Below are positions 24,088-33,321 of a stretch of DNA of 64,000 bases, piece after piece. The position numbers and the translations under genes are program-made. The notes under the pieces are model-generated. The model ran no database searches and was not told the origin of the DNA. It saw only the letters and a list, made by a program, of their open reading frames with translations. Numbering within the stretch: the stretch's first letter is position 1; each line of letters begins with the position of its first letter. Origin of the DNA: Clostridiales bacterium (GTDB lineage Bacteria; Bacillota; Clostridia; Oscillospirales; Oscillospiraceae); contig SFFE01000003.1 of the NCBI GenBank assembly GCA_004556965.1, positions 114,541 through 178,540 on the forward strand, read 5' to 3'.

Positions 24088-25458
24088 ATGAAGATCAAGA
24101 CATTTTTCGCTGTGCTGCTGTGTAAACTCGCGCGCGCGGTCATCCGCCTGCTTGGGCGCGGCGGCACGGCGTTTCCCGGCCGGGTGGCGCTTAAGGTCTG
24201 TCCGGAGGTGCTCGGCGTCCTTTCCAAAGGCGTCCGCACCATTCTCATCACCGGCACCAACGGCAAAACGACCAGCGCCCGCATGATCGAGCAGGCGTTT
24301 GAAAATGAGCACCGGAACTATTTTTCCAACAAATCCGGCGCGAACCTCATCTCCGGCATTACGGCCGAGTTTGCCATGCACAGCACGCTTACCGGCCGTC
24401 CCAAGTGCGAATATGCCGTAATCGAGTGCGACGAGGCGGCTTCCAAGACGGTGCTGAAATACCTCAAGCCGGAAGTAATCGTGGCTACGAACGTCTTTCG
24501 CGACCAGCTCGACCGCTATGGTGAAATTACGCACACGCTCAATAACATCATCGAGGGCATCCGTCAGTCGCCGGAGTCGGTGCTCTGCCTGAATGCGGAC
24601 TGCTCGCTGATCGCGTCCATCCCGGCACAGGTACCGAACCCGGTCGTGCTCTTCGGCGTGAACGTTCCGCTCGATGCCGACGGCGTGACGGAGATTTCCG
24701 ACGCGCCGCACTGCATCCACTGCAAAACGGAGTATGAATACGACTATCGCACTTACGGGCATCTGGGCGGCTTCCGCTGCCCGAAGTGCGGCTACCGGCG
24801 GCAGACGCCGCAGGTCGCCGTCACCGCCATCGGCGCGCTCGGCGCCGATTCCAGCGACGTGACCATGTCCATCGCCGGGAAGTCGTACGATTTCCACATC
24901 AATCTTCCCGCGGTATATAATATTTACAACGCGGCGGGCGCGGCGGCGGCGCTGTCCACGTTCGGCTTTTCGCCGGACGCGATCGCGCAGGCGCTGCAGT
25001 CGTTTGGCTGCGGCTTCGGGCGCATGGAAAAGTTCGATCTGGAGGGCACGCCGGGGCGCATGATGCTGGTGAAAAACCCCGCCGGGTGTAATCAGGTCAT
25101 CCGCTATCTCTCCGGGCTGGAGGAGGACGCGGTGTTCGTCGTCTGTCTGAACGACCGGGATGCGGACGGCACAGACATCTCGTGGATCTGGGACGCGGAT
25201 TTTGAGCGCCTGTGCTCCATGGGCGATCGCCTGAAGCGGGTGCTGGTTTCCGGCGTCCGGGCGGACGAGCTGCGCCTGCGTCTGAAATATGCAGGCGTAG
25301 ACGAGCAGCGGATTGCGGTCTGCTATGACTATGGCGACCTGATCGAGGAAATGTGCGCCAGTGCGCATCCGGTGTTCATCATGCCGACGTATACCGCCAT
25401 GCTCGACCTGCGCGGCCAGCTGCAAAAACGGCTCGGCGGAAAGGAGTTCTGGGAATGA
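24088..25458 (+). CDS. murT: Lipid II isoglutaminyl synthase, MurT subunit
   Basis: 456 residues. With GatD it amidates the alpha-carboxyl of D-Glu in lipid II, using glutamine and ATP. Visible: Mur-ligase P-loop ITGTNGKTTS near residue 53; Mur-type YAVIECDEAA near 110; a four-Cys zinc ribbon insert (CIHC ... CPKC, ~210-235) characteristic of MurT; and the C-terminal DUF1727 region (RMEKFDLEGTPGRMMLVKNPAG). ATG 24088 is preceded by CGGAG. The stop overlaps gatD by four bases. Membrane-associated activity at the cytoplasmic face. Confidence 0.95.
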   Translation: MKIKTFFAVLLCKLARAVIRLLGRGGTAFPGRVALKVCPEVLGVLSKGVRTILITGTNGKTTSARMIEQAFENEHRNYFSNKSGANLISGITAEFAMHSTLTGRPKCEYAVIECDEAASKTVLKYLKPEVIVATNVFRDQLDRYGEITHTLNNIIEGIRQSPESVLCLNADCSLIASIPAQVPNPVVLFGVNVPLDADGVTEISDAPHCIHCKTEYEYDYRTYGHLGGFRCPKCGYRRQTPQVAVTAIGALGADSSDVTMSIAGKSYDFHINLPAVYNIYNAAGAAAALSTFGFSPDAIAQALQSFGCGFGRMEKFDLEGTPGRMMLVKNPAGCNQVIRYLSGLEEDAVFVVCLNDRDADGTDISWIWDADFERLCSMGDRLKRVLVSGVRADELRLRLKYAGVDEQRIAVCYDYGDLIEEMCASAHPVFIMPTYTAMLDLRGQLQKRLGGKEFWE

Positions 25459-26198
25459 GCGAAACTACCCTGCGCATCTGCCATCTGTATCCCGATCTCC
25501 TGAATCTTTACGGCGACCGGGGCAATATTCTCTGCATGCGCCGCCGTCTGGAGTGGCGCGGCATTGCGGCCGAGGTCACGGAGGTTCCGGCGGGGGAGAC
25601 CGCTGATTTCACACAGTTTGACTTGTTTTTCATCGGCGGCGGACAGGATTTTGAGCAGGAGGTGCTTCTGTCCGACCTCAAGGCCGGGAAAGATGCCGAG
25701 CTGAAAGCCGCCATTGCGGACGGGAAAACGGTTCTGGCCGTCTGCGGCGGCTATCAGATGCTCGGAAACTACTACAAAACCTGGGACGGCCACCAGTGCG
25801 ATTTCATTGGTGCAGTGGATTTTTACACCGTCGGTTCGAAGGACCGCATGATCGGAAATTTCCTGTTTGAATGCCTGCCGGAGTCCGGCGGCAGCACGGT
25901 CGTCGGCTTTGAAAACCACAGCGGCAAGACCTTTCTTGGCCCCGGTGTGTCTCCGCTCGGCAAAGTTCTGACCGGCGGCGGCAACAACGGGGAGGACGGC
26001 TTCGAGGGCGTGCGATATCACAACGTCTTCGGCACGTACAGCCACGGGCCGGTACTGCCGAAAAACCCGCAGCTCTGTGATTTTATCCTGCAGACCGCGC
26101 TGCGCAGCCGGTACCCGGAGCTGACACTCCAACCGCTGGACGACACGGCGGAAAACGCCGCGCACAAAGCGATGCAGACCCGGCTATTGAAAAAATAA
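25455..26198 (+). CDS. gatD: Lipid II isoglutaminyl synthase, GatD glutaminase subunit
   Basis: 247 residues, class I glutamine amidotransferase that supplies ammonia to MurT. The nucleophile elbow is AVCGGYQMLG (Cys near residue 97), and the catalytic His lies in FGTYSHGPVLPKNP near 196. The N-terminal LYPDLLNLYGDRGN motif is family typical. ATG 25455 overlaps the murT stop (ATGA), so synthesis is coupled. An ATG 34 codons upstream in frame lies within murT and is not used. The stop is inside the first base of a strong terminator. Confidence 0.94.
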   Translation: MSETTLRICHLYPDLLNLYGDRGNILCMRRRLEWRGIAAEVTEVPAGETADFTQFDLFFIGGGQDFEQEVLLSDLKAGKDAELKAAIADGKTVLAVCGGYQMLGNYYKTWDGHQCDFIGAVDFYTVGSKDRMIGNFLFECLPESGGSTVVGFENHSGKTFLGPGVSPLGKVLTGGGNNGEDGFEGVRYHNVFGTYSHGPVLPKNPQLCDFILQTALRSRYPELTLQPLDDTAENAAHKAMQTRLLKK

Positions 26199-26239
26199 CA
26201 GAGAGACGGCGCATCCGGTTGGATGCGCCGTCTCTCTGT
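26198..26239. terminator. Bidirectional terminator between gatD and gluQ
   Basis: A perfect 19-bp stem (26198-26216 with 26221-26239) and GGTT loop between convergent genes. On the minus strand it is followed by a long T-run, so it clearly serves gluQ; on the plus strand T residues are sparse. Confidence 0.88.
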
Positions 26240-27192
26240 CAAATATCGTTTGGAATGATAAGATTCTCACGCGGAACCTTGTCCCAGGAAAAGTCCGCAG
26301 CCAGCTCGATCGCGGAGACGGGCGCGTCCGTTTCCCGCAGTTCGGCGAGCTTGGCCAGTCTGCCGAGCAGCTGCTCCGGCGTATACCGGGCGCGGAAGTA
26401 TTCCATGTTCAGATCGCCCTCGCGCTTGGAGAGCTTCCGTCCGTCCTGTGCGACCAGCAGCGGCGCGTGGCAGTAGTCCGGCGCGCTTCCGCCGAGCGTT
26501 TCGATCAGCCAGCGCTGCCGAGGCGTGGAGTCGAGCAGATCGCGCGCGCGAACCACGCGGTTGATACCCATCTCCATATCATCCACCGAGACGGCAAGCT
26601 GGTACGCAAACACCCCGTCGGACCGGCGGATGATGAAATCGTCGCGCCCCGGAGCGAGCGTCTGCCGCTGCGCGCCATAGTGTCCGTCTGTCCATGCGAT
26701 GGTCTTGCCGTCCACCGCCAATTTCAGCGCCGGACGGCGGCCCATTTTCACCTTTTGCCGCACTTCCTCAGGACTCAGCCCCCGGCACCGGCAGCCGAAG
26801 TCGCCGTACTCGCCCGGATGCGGTGCGGAGGCCGCCAGCCGCTCCGCTCGGCTGCAATAGCAGTCATAGACCATGCCGCGCGCGCGGAGCGTGTCCAGTG
26901 CCGCTTCATAGCGCACCGACCGCCGTCCCTGCCGGTAGGCATTCCCTGCGCCGGGGTGCCAGCCCTCGTCCCAGTCCAGGCCCAGCCAGAGCAGGTCTTC
27001 CGCCATTTGCTCGGCATAGCTGTCCCAACTCCGCTCCGGGTCGAGGTCCTCCAACCGGAACACCATCGTGCCGCCGAGCCTGCGCACATCCAGCCACGCC
27101 AGCAGGGAGGAGAGGACGTTGCCCAGATGCAGCCGCCCGCTGGGGCTTGGCGCAAAGCGCCCTCGTATGCTGTTTTTGCCTGTCTGGTGCAT
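26239..27192 (-). CDS. gluQ: Glutamyl-Q tRNA(Asp) synthetase
   Basis: 317 residues, a GltX catalytic core without the anticodon-binding domain; it attaches glutamate to queuosine in tRNA-Asp. Visible: RGRFAPSPSGRLHLGNVLSS (HIGH box) at residues ~10-29, RLEDLDPER near 46, KLSKREGD near 253 and a Cys-rich zinc region (CYCSRAE ... GCRCRG). It shares the core with gltX at 3130 but lacks about 180 C-terminal residues, as expected for GluQ. It is a single-gene unit between two plus-strand operons. ATG 27192. Confidence 0.9.
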   Translation of the reverse strand: MHQTGKNSIRGRFAPSPSGRLHLGNVLSSLLAWLDVRRLGGTMVFRLEDLDPERSWDSYAEQMAEDLLWLGLDWDEGWHPGAGNAYRQGRRSVRYEAALDTLRARGMVYDCYCSRAERLAASAPHPGEYGDFGCRCRGLSPEEVRQKVKMGRRPALKLAVDGKTIAWTDGHYGAQRQTLAPGRDDFIIRRSDGVFAYQLAVSVDDMEMGINRVVRARDLLDSTPRQRWLIETLGGSAPDYCHAPLLVAQDGRKLSKREGDLNMEYFRARYTPEQLLGRLAKLAELRETDAPVSAIELAADFSWDKVPRENLIIPNDI

Positions 27193-27282
27193 GAGATGCC
27201 TCCGAACTGTATTTTCCCCATTATAGCACAGCCGGCCGGCGGCGCAAATGCAAGTTTGCAGATAAATTCAGGCGTCATTCCC

Positions 27283-27311
27283 TTGAAAGGCAGTCAGAAA
27301 TCCGATATAAT
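27283..27311 (+). promoter_or_regulatory. SigA-type promoter for the ybaK-uvrA unit
   Basis: TTGAAA (27283-27288), 17-base spacer, TATAAT (27306-27311), 32 bases before the ybaK ATG. Confidence 0.8.
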
Positions 27312-27343
27312 AAGATATTCATGAAAAATTGGAGCATCCACTC

Positions 27344-27835
27344 ATGGCAAAAGCGTCAAGTGATAAAACAAACGTCATGCGTTTGCTGGAACAGAAGAAA
27401 ATTTCCTATACTCCGCATTCCTATCCGCATGCGGACGGCCCTGTGGACGGCGTGACCGTCGCGGGCATGATCGGCGTGGAGCCTGCGCGCGTATTCAAAA
27501 CGCTCGTGGCTCGCGGCGCGAGCAAGGCGATCTATGTGTTCGTCATCCCGGTCGCGCGCGAGCTGGATCTGAAAAAAGCGGCGAAGTCCGTCGGCGAAAA
27601 ATCCATCGCTATGATTCACGTCAGTGAGATCACCGGGCTGACGGGGTACGTACGCGGCGGCTGCTCGCCCGTCGGCATGAAAAAACGCTACCGTACCGTG
27701 CTTGACACACAGGCGCAGCGAGTGGAGACGCTGCTCGTGAGCGCCGGGAAGATCGGCTATCAGGTCGAGCTTGCGCCGGATGCGCTTCTTGCGCTGGTAG
27801 GCGGTACGGTCGCTGATTTGACGGTGGATGCATAA
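27344..27835 (+). CDS. ybaK: YbaK-type Cys-tRNA(Pro) deacylase
   Basis: 163 residues. Hydrolyses Cys-tRNA(Pro) mischarged by ProRS. Visible: N-terminal TNVMRLLEQKKISYTPHSY, KTLVARG with the catalytic-region Lys, and the family motif GYVRGGCSPVGMKK. ATG 27344 is chosen over in-frame TTG 27329 because TGGAG lies 9 bases before it. It is 12 bases upstream of uvrA and probably co-transcribed. A more divergent YbaK-type protein is encoded at 55429-55902. Confidence 0.9.
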   Translation: MAKASSDKTNVMRLLEQKKISYTPHSYPHADGPVDGVTVAGMIGVEPARVFKTLVARGASKAIYVFVIPVARELDLKKAAKSVGEKSIAMIHVSEITGLTGYVRGGCSPVGMKKRYRTVLDTQAQRVETLLVSAGKIGYQVELAPDALLALVGGTVADLTVDA

Positions 27836-27847
27836 ACAGGAGGAACC

Positions 27848-30676
27848 ATGCGGGACAGCATTTATGTAAAAGGCGCGCGGGAGAACAATCTCAAGAATAT
27901 CGACGTGGAGATTCCGCGCAATAAATTGGTCGTCATGACCGGACTTTCCGGCTCCGGAAAGTCCAGTCTGGCGTTTGACACGATTTTTGCCGAAGGGCAG
28001 CGGCGCTATGTGGAGAGCCTGTCGTCGTATGCCCGGCAGTTTCTCGGTCAGATGGACAAGCCGGACGTCGATTCCATCGACGGCATGTCGCCGGCCATCT
28101 CCATTGACCAGAAGACCACGAGCCGCAATCCGCGCTCCACGGTCGGCACGGTTACAGAGATCTACGACTATCTCCGCCTGCTCTGGGCGCGCGTCGGCAT
28201 TCCGCACTGCCCGAAGTGCGGCAAGGAGATCAAGCAGCAGACCGTCGATCAGATCGTCGATCAGATTCTCCTGCTGCCGCAGGCGACGCGCGTGCAGATT
28301 CTCGCGCCCGTCGTGCGTGCCCGCAAGGGCGAGTACCAGAAGGTATTCGAGGATGCACGCCGCTCCGGCTACGTGCGCGTGCGCGTGGACGGCAGCCTTT
28401 ATGATCTGACGGAAGAAATTCAGCTCGATAAAAACATCAAGCACAATATTGAGATCGTGGTGGATCGTCTGGTCATCCGTCCGGACATGAACCGCCGCTT
28501 GACCGACTCTGTGGAAACGGCGTCGGCACTCTCCGGCGGCATCGTTATCGCCGACGTACTCGACGAGAAGCGGGAAATCCTCTTTTCGCAGAACTACGCC
28601 TGTGAGGACTGCGGCATCTCCATTGAAGAAGTCACGCCGCGCATGTTCTCGTTCAACAACCCCTACGGTGCGTGCCCGACGTGTATGGGTCTCGGCACGC
28701 AGCTCCGCGTCGATCCGGCGCTGATTATGCCGAATCCTTCCCTCTCGCTGCAGGATGGCGCAATTGTCGCCAGCGGCTGGTCGAAAATCAAGGACGACAC
28801 CATCAGCCGCATGTATTTTGAGGCGCTCGCCAAGAAGTACCACTTCAAGCTGACCACGCCGGTTCGAGACCTGCCGCAATCCGCGAAAGACATCATTCTC
28901 TACGGCACGGGCGAGGAAAAGCTGACGCTGCATTACGATACCGAACGCGGGCGCGGCACGCTGTCCCGCCCGTTTGAAGGCATCGTCAACAATCTGGAGC
29001 GCCGCTACCGCGAGACGCAAAGCCCCGGCATGCGTGCCGAGCTGGAGTCTTGCATGGCCGAAATCGACTGCCCGGACTGCCACGGCGCGCGTCTCAAGAA
29101 GGAAGTGCTTGCCGTCACGGTCGGCGGATTGAATATCACGGAATTCACGCGCCTTTCGATCACAGAGGAGCTGGAATTCCTCGACCATCTGGAGCTGACG
29201 GAAAAGCAGGCCATGATCGCCGAGAGCATCCTGCGCGAGGTGCGTGTTCGCCTGCACTTTCTGCAGGACGTGGGTCTGCAGTACCTGACGCTTTCACGTG
29301 CCGCCGGGACGCTCTCCGGCGGTGAGAGCCAGCGCATCCGCCTTGCCACGCAGATCGGCTCCTCGCTGATGGGCGTTCTGTATATTCTGGACGAGCCCTC
29401 CATCGGCCTGCACCAGCGCGACAATGAAAAGCTGCTGCAAACGCTCTTCAACCTGCGCGACCTCGGCAATACGCTCATTGTCGTCGAGCACGACGAGGAC
29501 ACGATGCGCGCGGCGGACTATATCATCGACATCGGCCCCGGCGCGGGCGTGCACGGCGGGGAAGTGGTCTGCGCCGGCACGGCGGAGGAGATCTGCGCCT
29601 GTGAACGCTCGGTCACGGGGCAATACCTCTCCGGAAGCAAGAAGATCCCGGTGCCTGCCGCGCGCCGCACGGGTAACGGCCACGCGCTGCTGATTCACAG
29701 CGCGGCGGAAAACAACCTGAAAAACATCGACGTGTGCATTCCGCTCGGCGTCATGACATGCGTCACGGGCGTCTCCGGCAGCGGAAAATCGTCGCTTGTG
29801 AACGAGGTGCTGTACAAAACGCTCGCGGGGGAGCTCAACCGCGCCAAGGTGCGCCCCGGAAAGTGCGGCGGCATTGACGGGCTGGAGCATGTGGACAAGA
29901 TCATCGCCATCGACCAGAGCCCCATCGGCCGCTCTCCGCGCTCGAACCCGGCCACATATACCGGCTTGTTTGACGATATCCGCACGCTCTTTGCTTCCAC
30001 ACAGGACGCCAAGCTGCGCGGGTATGGCGCCGGACGTTTTTCCTTCAACGTCCGTGGCGGCCGGTGCGAAGCCTGCGCAGGCGACGGCCTGCTGAAGATC
30101 GAAATGCACTTTCTTCCGGACGTTTACGTCCCGTGCGAGGTGTGCAAGGGCAAGCGCTACAACCGCGAAACGCTGGAGGTGCGCTACAAAGGCAAGAACA
30201 TTGCCGAGGTGCTGGACATGACGATCGAGGAGGCGCTCGACTTCTTCAAAAATCAGAAGAAGATTCAAAATCGGCTCCAGACGCTGATGGACGTCGGGCT
30301 CGGCTATGTGAAGCTCGGTCAGCCTGCCACAACGCTCTCCGGCGGCGAAGCGCAGCGCATCAAACTGGCGACGGAGCTGTCCAAGCGCAGCACCGGCTCC
30401 ACGGTCTACGTGCTGGACGAGCCGACCACCGGCCTGCATATTGCAGACGTGCACCGCCTGATCGACATGCTCGGCAAACTGACGGACGCTGGGAACACCG
30501 TGATCGTCATCGAGCACAACCTGCATGTTATCAAGGTGGCCGATCACATCATCGACCTCGGCCCGGAGGGCGGTGATCAGGGCGGCAGCATCGTTTTTGA
30601 AGGCACGCCTGAGGGCTGTTCCCAGTGTCCGGAGAGCTATACGGGTCAGTTTCTGAAAGCGGTTCTGGAAAATTGA
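27848..30676 (+). CDS. uvrA: Excinuclease ABC subunit A
   Basis: 942 residues, the standard length. DNA-damage recognition ATPase of nucleotide excision repair. It has two ABC modules: first Walker A GLSGSGKSS (~residue 31) with signature LSGGESQR (~488), second Walker A GVSGSGKSS (~640) with signature LSGGEAQR (~830). Zinc-binding CPKCG (~120), CEDCG (~250) and CEACAGDG/CEVCKGKR (~740-765) motifs are complete. ATG 27848 follows AGGAGG. uvrB and uvrC are not in the window. Confidence 0.98.
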   Translation: MRDSIYVKGARENNLKNIDVEIPRNKLVVMTGLSGSGKSSLAFDTIFAEGQRRYVESLSSYARQFLGQMDKPDVDSIDGMSPAISIDQKTTSRNPRSTVGTVTEIYDYLRLLWARVGIPHCPKCGKEIKQQTVDQIVDQILLLPQATRVQILAPVVRARKGEYQKVFEDARRSGYVRVRVDGSLYDLTEEIQLDKNIKHNIEIVVDRLVIRPDMNRRLTDSVETASALSGGIVIADVLDEKREILFSQNYACEDCGISIEEVTPRMFSFNNPYGACPTCMGLGTQLRVDPALIMPNPSLSLQDGAIVASGWSKIKDDTISRMYFEALAKKYHFKLTTPVRDLPQSAKDIILYGTGEEKLTLHYDTERGRGTLSRPFEGIVNNLERRYRETQSPGMRAELESCMAEIDCPDCHGARLKKEVLAVTVGGLNITEFTRLSITEELEFLDHLELTEKQAMIAESILREVRVRLHFLQDVGLQYLTLSRAAGTLSGGESQRIRLATQIGSSLMGVLYILDEPSIGLHQRDNEKLLQTLFNLRDLGNTLIVVEHDEDTMRAADYIIDIGPGAGVHGGEVVCAGTAEEICACERSVTGQYLSGSKKIPVPAARRTGNGHALLIHSAAENNLKNIDVCIPLGVMTCVTGVSGSGKSSLVNEVLYKTLAGELNRAKVRPGKCGGIDGLEHVDKIIAIDQSPIGRSPRSNPATYTGLFDDIRTLFASTQDAKLRGYGAGRFSFNVRGGRCEACAGDGLLKIEMHFLPDVYVPCEVCKGKRYNRETLEVRYKGKNIAEVLDMTIEEALDFFKNQKKIQNRLQTLMDVGLGYVKLGQPATTLSGGEAQRIKLATELSKRSTGSTVYVLDEPTTGLHIADVHRLIDMLGKLTDAGNTVIVIEHNLHVIKVADHIIDLGPEGGDQGGSIVFEGTPEGCSQCPESYTGQFLKAVLEN

Positions 30677-30740
30677 GCGGAGCGCAAGCTCCCTTCATCG
30701 AAAATGCAGGCATTTTTGATGAATTTGGTTCACAGGCAAG

Positions 30741-30770
30741 CCCTTTTTCTCATAAGGTAGAGAAAGGGGG
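30741..30770 (+). promoter_or_regulatory. Hairpin enclosing the ribosome site of the next gene
   Basis: CCCTTTTTCTC (30741-30751) pairs with GAGAAAGGGGG (30760-30770), 11 pairs including two G-U, loop of 8. The 3' arm is the GGGGG ribosome site for ATG 30779. A separate weak stem-loop (30696-30721) lies between it and the uvrA stop. Confidence 0.5.
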
Positions 30771-30778
30771 CGGTTTCT

Positions 30779-31126
30779 ATGGTTTATCAAATGACAGTCT
30801 GCTGCTTGCTGGTACTGGGCTTTGGCTGGCTGCTCTGGCGTCTGAGCGGCGCGCTGCTCACGCCCGTGTGCCCCGGAGAAGACACGGCGCTGACCGTCGT
30901 CGTCACAGCGAAAGACGCAGCGCCGGAGCTGGAGGCCATGCTGCGCGGCCTGATCTGGCTGCACGACAGCGGGACGATCCGGACGGAGATTCTGGTTCTG
31001 GACAAAGGTCTCACGCCGGAGGCCTCCGCGCTGGCGCAAAAGCTCGCGCAGCAGCGCAGCTTCATCAGGATATGTAAGAGCGAGGAATTATGCCGATGGA
31101 TGCAAACACAAACCAGATCGAACTGA
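30779..31126 (+). CDS. Small membrane protein with glycosyltransferase-2-like N-terminal fold, function unknown
   Basis: 115 residues. Residues ~4-27 are one membrane helix (CCLLVLGFGWLLWRLSGALL). The remainder (LTVVVTAKDAAPELEAMLRGLIWL, TEILVLDKGLTPEAS) resembles the first beta-alpha-beta unit of GT2 glycosyltransferases but stops before any catalytic Asp motif, so enzymatic activity is unlikely. The 3' end overlaps the recD2 start by 31-37 bases, indicating coupling with recD2. Reading frame and ribosome site are good. It is either a small conserved protein or a relic; I cannot tell which. Confidence 0.6.
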   Translation: MVYQMTVCCLLVLGFGWLLWRLSGALLTPVCPGEDTALTVVVTAKDAAPELEAMLRGLIWLHDSGTIRTEILVLDKGLTPEASALAQKLAQQRSFIRICKSEELCRWMQTQTRSN

Positions 31127-33321
31127 GCGGGAGCATTTCATCCGTCATCTATCAGAACGAGGAAAACGGCTACACCGTTCTCCGGATGGATGTGGACGAC
31201 GGCAGCCAGACCACGGTGATCGGCTGCATTCCGTTCGCCGCGCCGGGCGAGATGCTGACCGTCACGGGAAGCTGGGTCACGCACCCGGCACATGGCCAGC
31301 AGTTCAAGGCCGACTTCGTGGAGCGCACCATGCCGGAATCGGCGGAAGCGATCTATGAATACCTTGCCGGGCACACGGTCAAAGGCATTGGCCCGGCCAC
31401 GGCGTCGATGCTGGTGTCCCGTTTCGGAAAAGACACGCTGAATGTGCTGGAATACCACCCGGAAAAGCTGTGTGAGATCAAAGGCATCAGCTTATCCAAG
31501 GCCAAAGAGATGTCCGCGCATTTCCACCGGCAGGCCGGGCTCCGGCGGCTGATCGAGTTTCTCGCAGCCGCGTCCATCCGGCCGGTTGTCGCCATGCGCA
31601 TGTATCAGTTTTATGGAGACAAGGCACTGGCGCTGGTGCAGGAGAACCCTTACATTCTCGCGTCGGACGCGATCGGCGCCACCTTTGCGGAGGCGGACGC
31701 GCTCGCGCTCGGACAGGGCTTCGACGGCGACAGCGCCGAGCGCATTGCGGCGGCGATTTTGTTCGAGCTGTCGTACAATTCCCGCAACGGGCACTGCTTT
31801 ATTCCGCGCGCAAAGCTGATCGCCGCTACGGCGCAACTCATTGCCGTGGAAGAACCGCTTGTCGGCGAGAGTCTGGACATGCTGCTCGACAGCGGGGAGG
31901 TGCTCTGCGAGCCTGTAGCGAACGTCGAGGCATGCTACCTTACGCGCCTGTACGAGGACGAGTGCTACACCGCCGAGCGGCTGCTCGCCATGGCGGAGGA
32001 AGAATACCGCTACGCGCCGGACACAGAGCAGATCACGGCGCAGATCGAAGCGCAGCTCGGCATCCGCTTTGCCGCGCAGCAAAAACAGACGCTGGAGCTT
32101 GCCTGCCGCCATCAGCTCATCGCCATTACCGGCGGCCCCGGCACCGGAAAAACGACCTCCATCCGCGCCATTCTGGCGCTGTTTGACACGCTGCAGCTCG
32201 ACACGCAGCTCGCCGCGCCGACCGGCCGCGCCGCCAAGCGCATGAGCGAGCTGACCGGCCAGAGCGCACAGACCATCCACCGCCTGCTGGAGGCGGGCAT
32301 GTCAGAGGATCATCAGGACATCGTGTTTCACCGCGACGAGGACGAGCCGTTGGAGTGCGACGCCGTGATTCTGGACGAGTGCTCCATGGTGGACATCTCG
32401 CTCATGAGCGCGCTGCTGCGCGCGCTGCCGCCGGATTGCCGGCTGATCCTCGTGGGCGATGCCGACCAGCTCCCGTCCGTCGGGCCGGGAAACGTCTTTG
32501 CGGATATCATCCGCAGCGGCGTGGTGCCCACCGTGCGGCTGACGGAGATCTTCCGCCAGTCCGCGGGCAGCAGCATCGTGGAATACGCGCACGCCATCAA
32601 CCGCGGGGAGCACCCGCCTCTTTCCCGCAATCAGGGCGATTTCTTCTTCCTGCGCCGCAGCGACGCTGTGCGTACGGTGGAGACCATCGTGGAGCTGTGT
32701 GAAAAGCGGCTGCCGAACAAAATGGGGATTCCCGCGTCGGATATTCAGGTACTCACGCCGACCCGCCGGTACGAAACCGGCTCTGTGGCGCTCAACGTCC
32801 GGCTGCAGGCGGCGCTCAATCCGCCCGCAGAGAACAAGAAGGAGAAAAAATTCGGAGAAATCATCTTCCGCGAGGGCGATCGCGTGATGCAAATCCGAAA
32901 CAACTATGATATACTATTGAAAACCGCCAGCGGCATTTCCTGCGGCACCGGCGTATTTAACGGGGACGTCGGGCAGATCGTCTCCATGGACCTCGCCACG
33001 GAAACCATGGTCGTCTGCTTTGACGAACGGTATGCGACCTATGGCTTCGAGATGCTCAACGAGCTGGAGCACGCCTGGGCCATGACGGTACATAAATCGC
33101 AGGGCAGCGAATACCGCGCTGTGATCCTGTCCGTCGGCAAGGCGGGGCCGATGCTGCTGACGCGCAGCGTGCTCTACACCGCCGTCACCCGCGCCAAGTC
33201 GCTTCTGATTGCCGTCGGCGAGGAGGACACCGCGCACCGCATGATCGACAACCAGCGGCAGGGGAGACGGTACAGCGGCCTGCGCGCCCGCCTGTGCAGA
33301 GAGTGCGGGCAGGCGACATGA
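31090..33321 (+). CDS. recD2: RecD2-type DNA helicase
   Basis: 743 residues. Superfamily 1B 5'-3' helicase acting in DNA repair and replication-fork maintenance. Domains: N-terminal OB-like (~5-85), helix-hairpin-helix region (HTVKGIGPATASMLVSRFG ~95-115), then helicase core with Walker A GGPGTGKTTS (~348), Walker B DECSMVD (~430), GDADQLPSVGPGN (~455), and C-terminal SH3-like plus motif VHKSQGSEY (~665). ATG 31090 is only three bases after GAGGA; ATG 31096 (nine bases) may be the true start. The stop overlaps comFC (ATGA). Confidence 0.94.
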   Translation: MPMDANTNQIELSGSISSVIYQNEENGYTVLRMDVDDGSQTTVIGCIPFAAPGEMLTVTGSWVTHPAHGQQFKADFVERTMPESAEAIYEYLAGHTVKGIGPATASMLVSRFGKDTLNVLEYHPEKLCEIKGISLSKAKEMSAHFHRQAGLRRLIEFLAAASIRPVVAMRMYQFYGDKALALVQENPYILASDAIGATFAEADALALGQGFDGDSAERIAAAILFELSYNSRNGHCFIPRAKLIAATAQLIAVEEPLVGESLDMLLDSGEVLCEPVANVEACYLTRLYEDECYTAERLLAMAEEEYRYAPDTEQITAQIEAQLGIRFAAQQKQTLELACRHQLIAITGGPGTGKTTSIRAILALFDTLQLDTQLAAPTGRAAKRMSELTGQSAQTIHRLLEAGMSEDHQDIVFHRDEDEPLECDAVILDECSMVDISLMSALLRALPPDCRLILVGDADQLPSVGPGNVFADIIRSGVVPTVRLTEIFRQSAGSSIVEYAHAINRGEHPPLSRNQGDFFFLRRSDAVRTVETIVELCEKRLPNKMGIPASDIQVLTPTRRYETGSVALNVRLQAALNPPAENKKEKKFGEIIFREGDRVMQIRNNYDILLKTASGISCGTGVFNGDVGQIVSMDLATETMVVCFDERYATYGFEMLNELEHAWAMTVHKSQGSEYRAVILSVGKAGPMLLTRSVLYTAVTRAKSLLIAVGEEDTAHRMIDNQRQGRRYSGLRARLCRECGQAT

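Noticed and set aside
27356..29257. Minus-strand 633-codon frame opposite ybaK and uvrA
   Set aside because: Shadow of uvrA in G+C-rich DNA; no motifs and no ribosome site.
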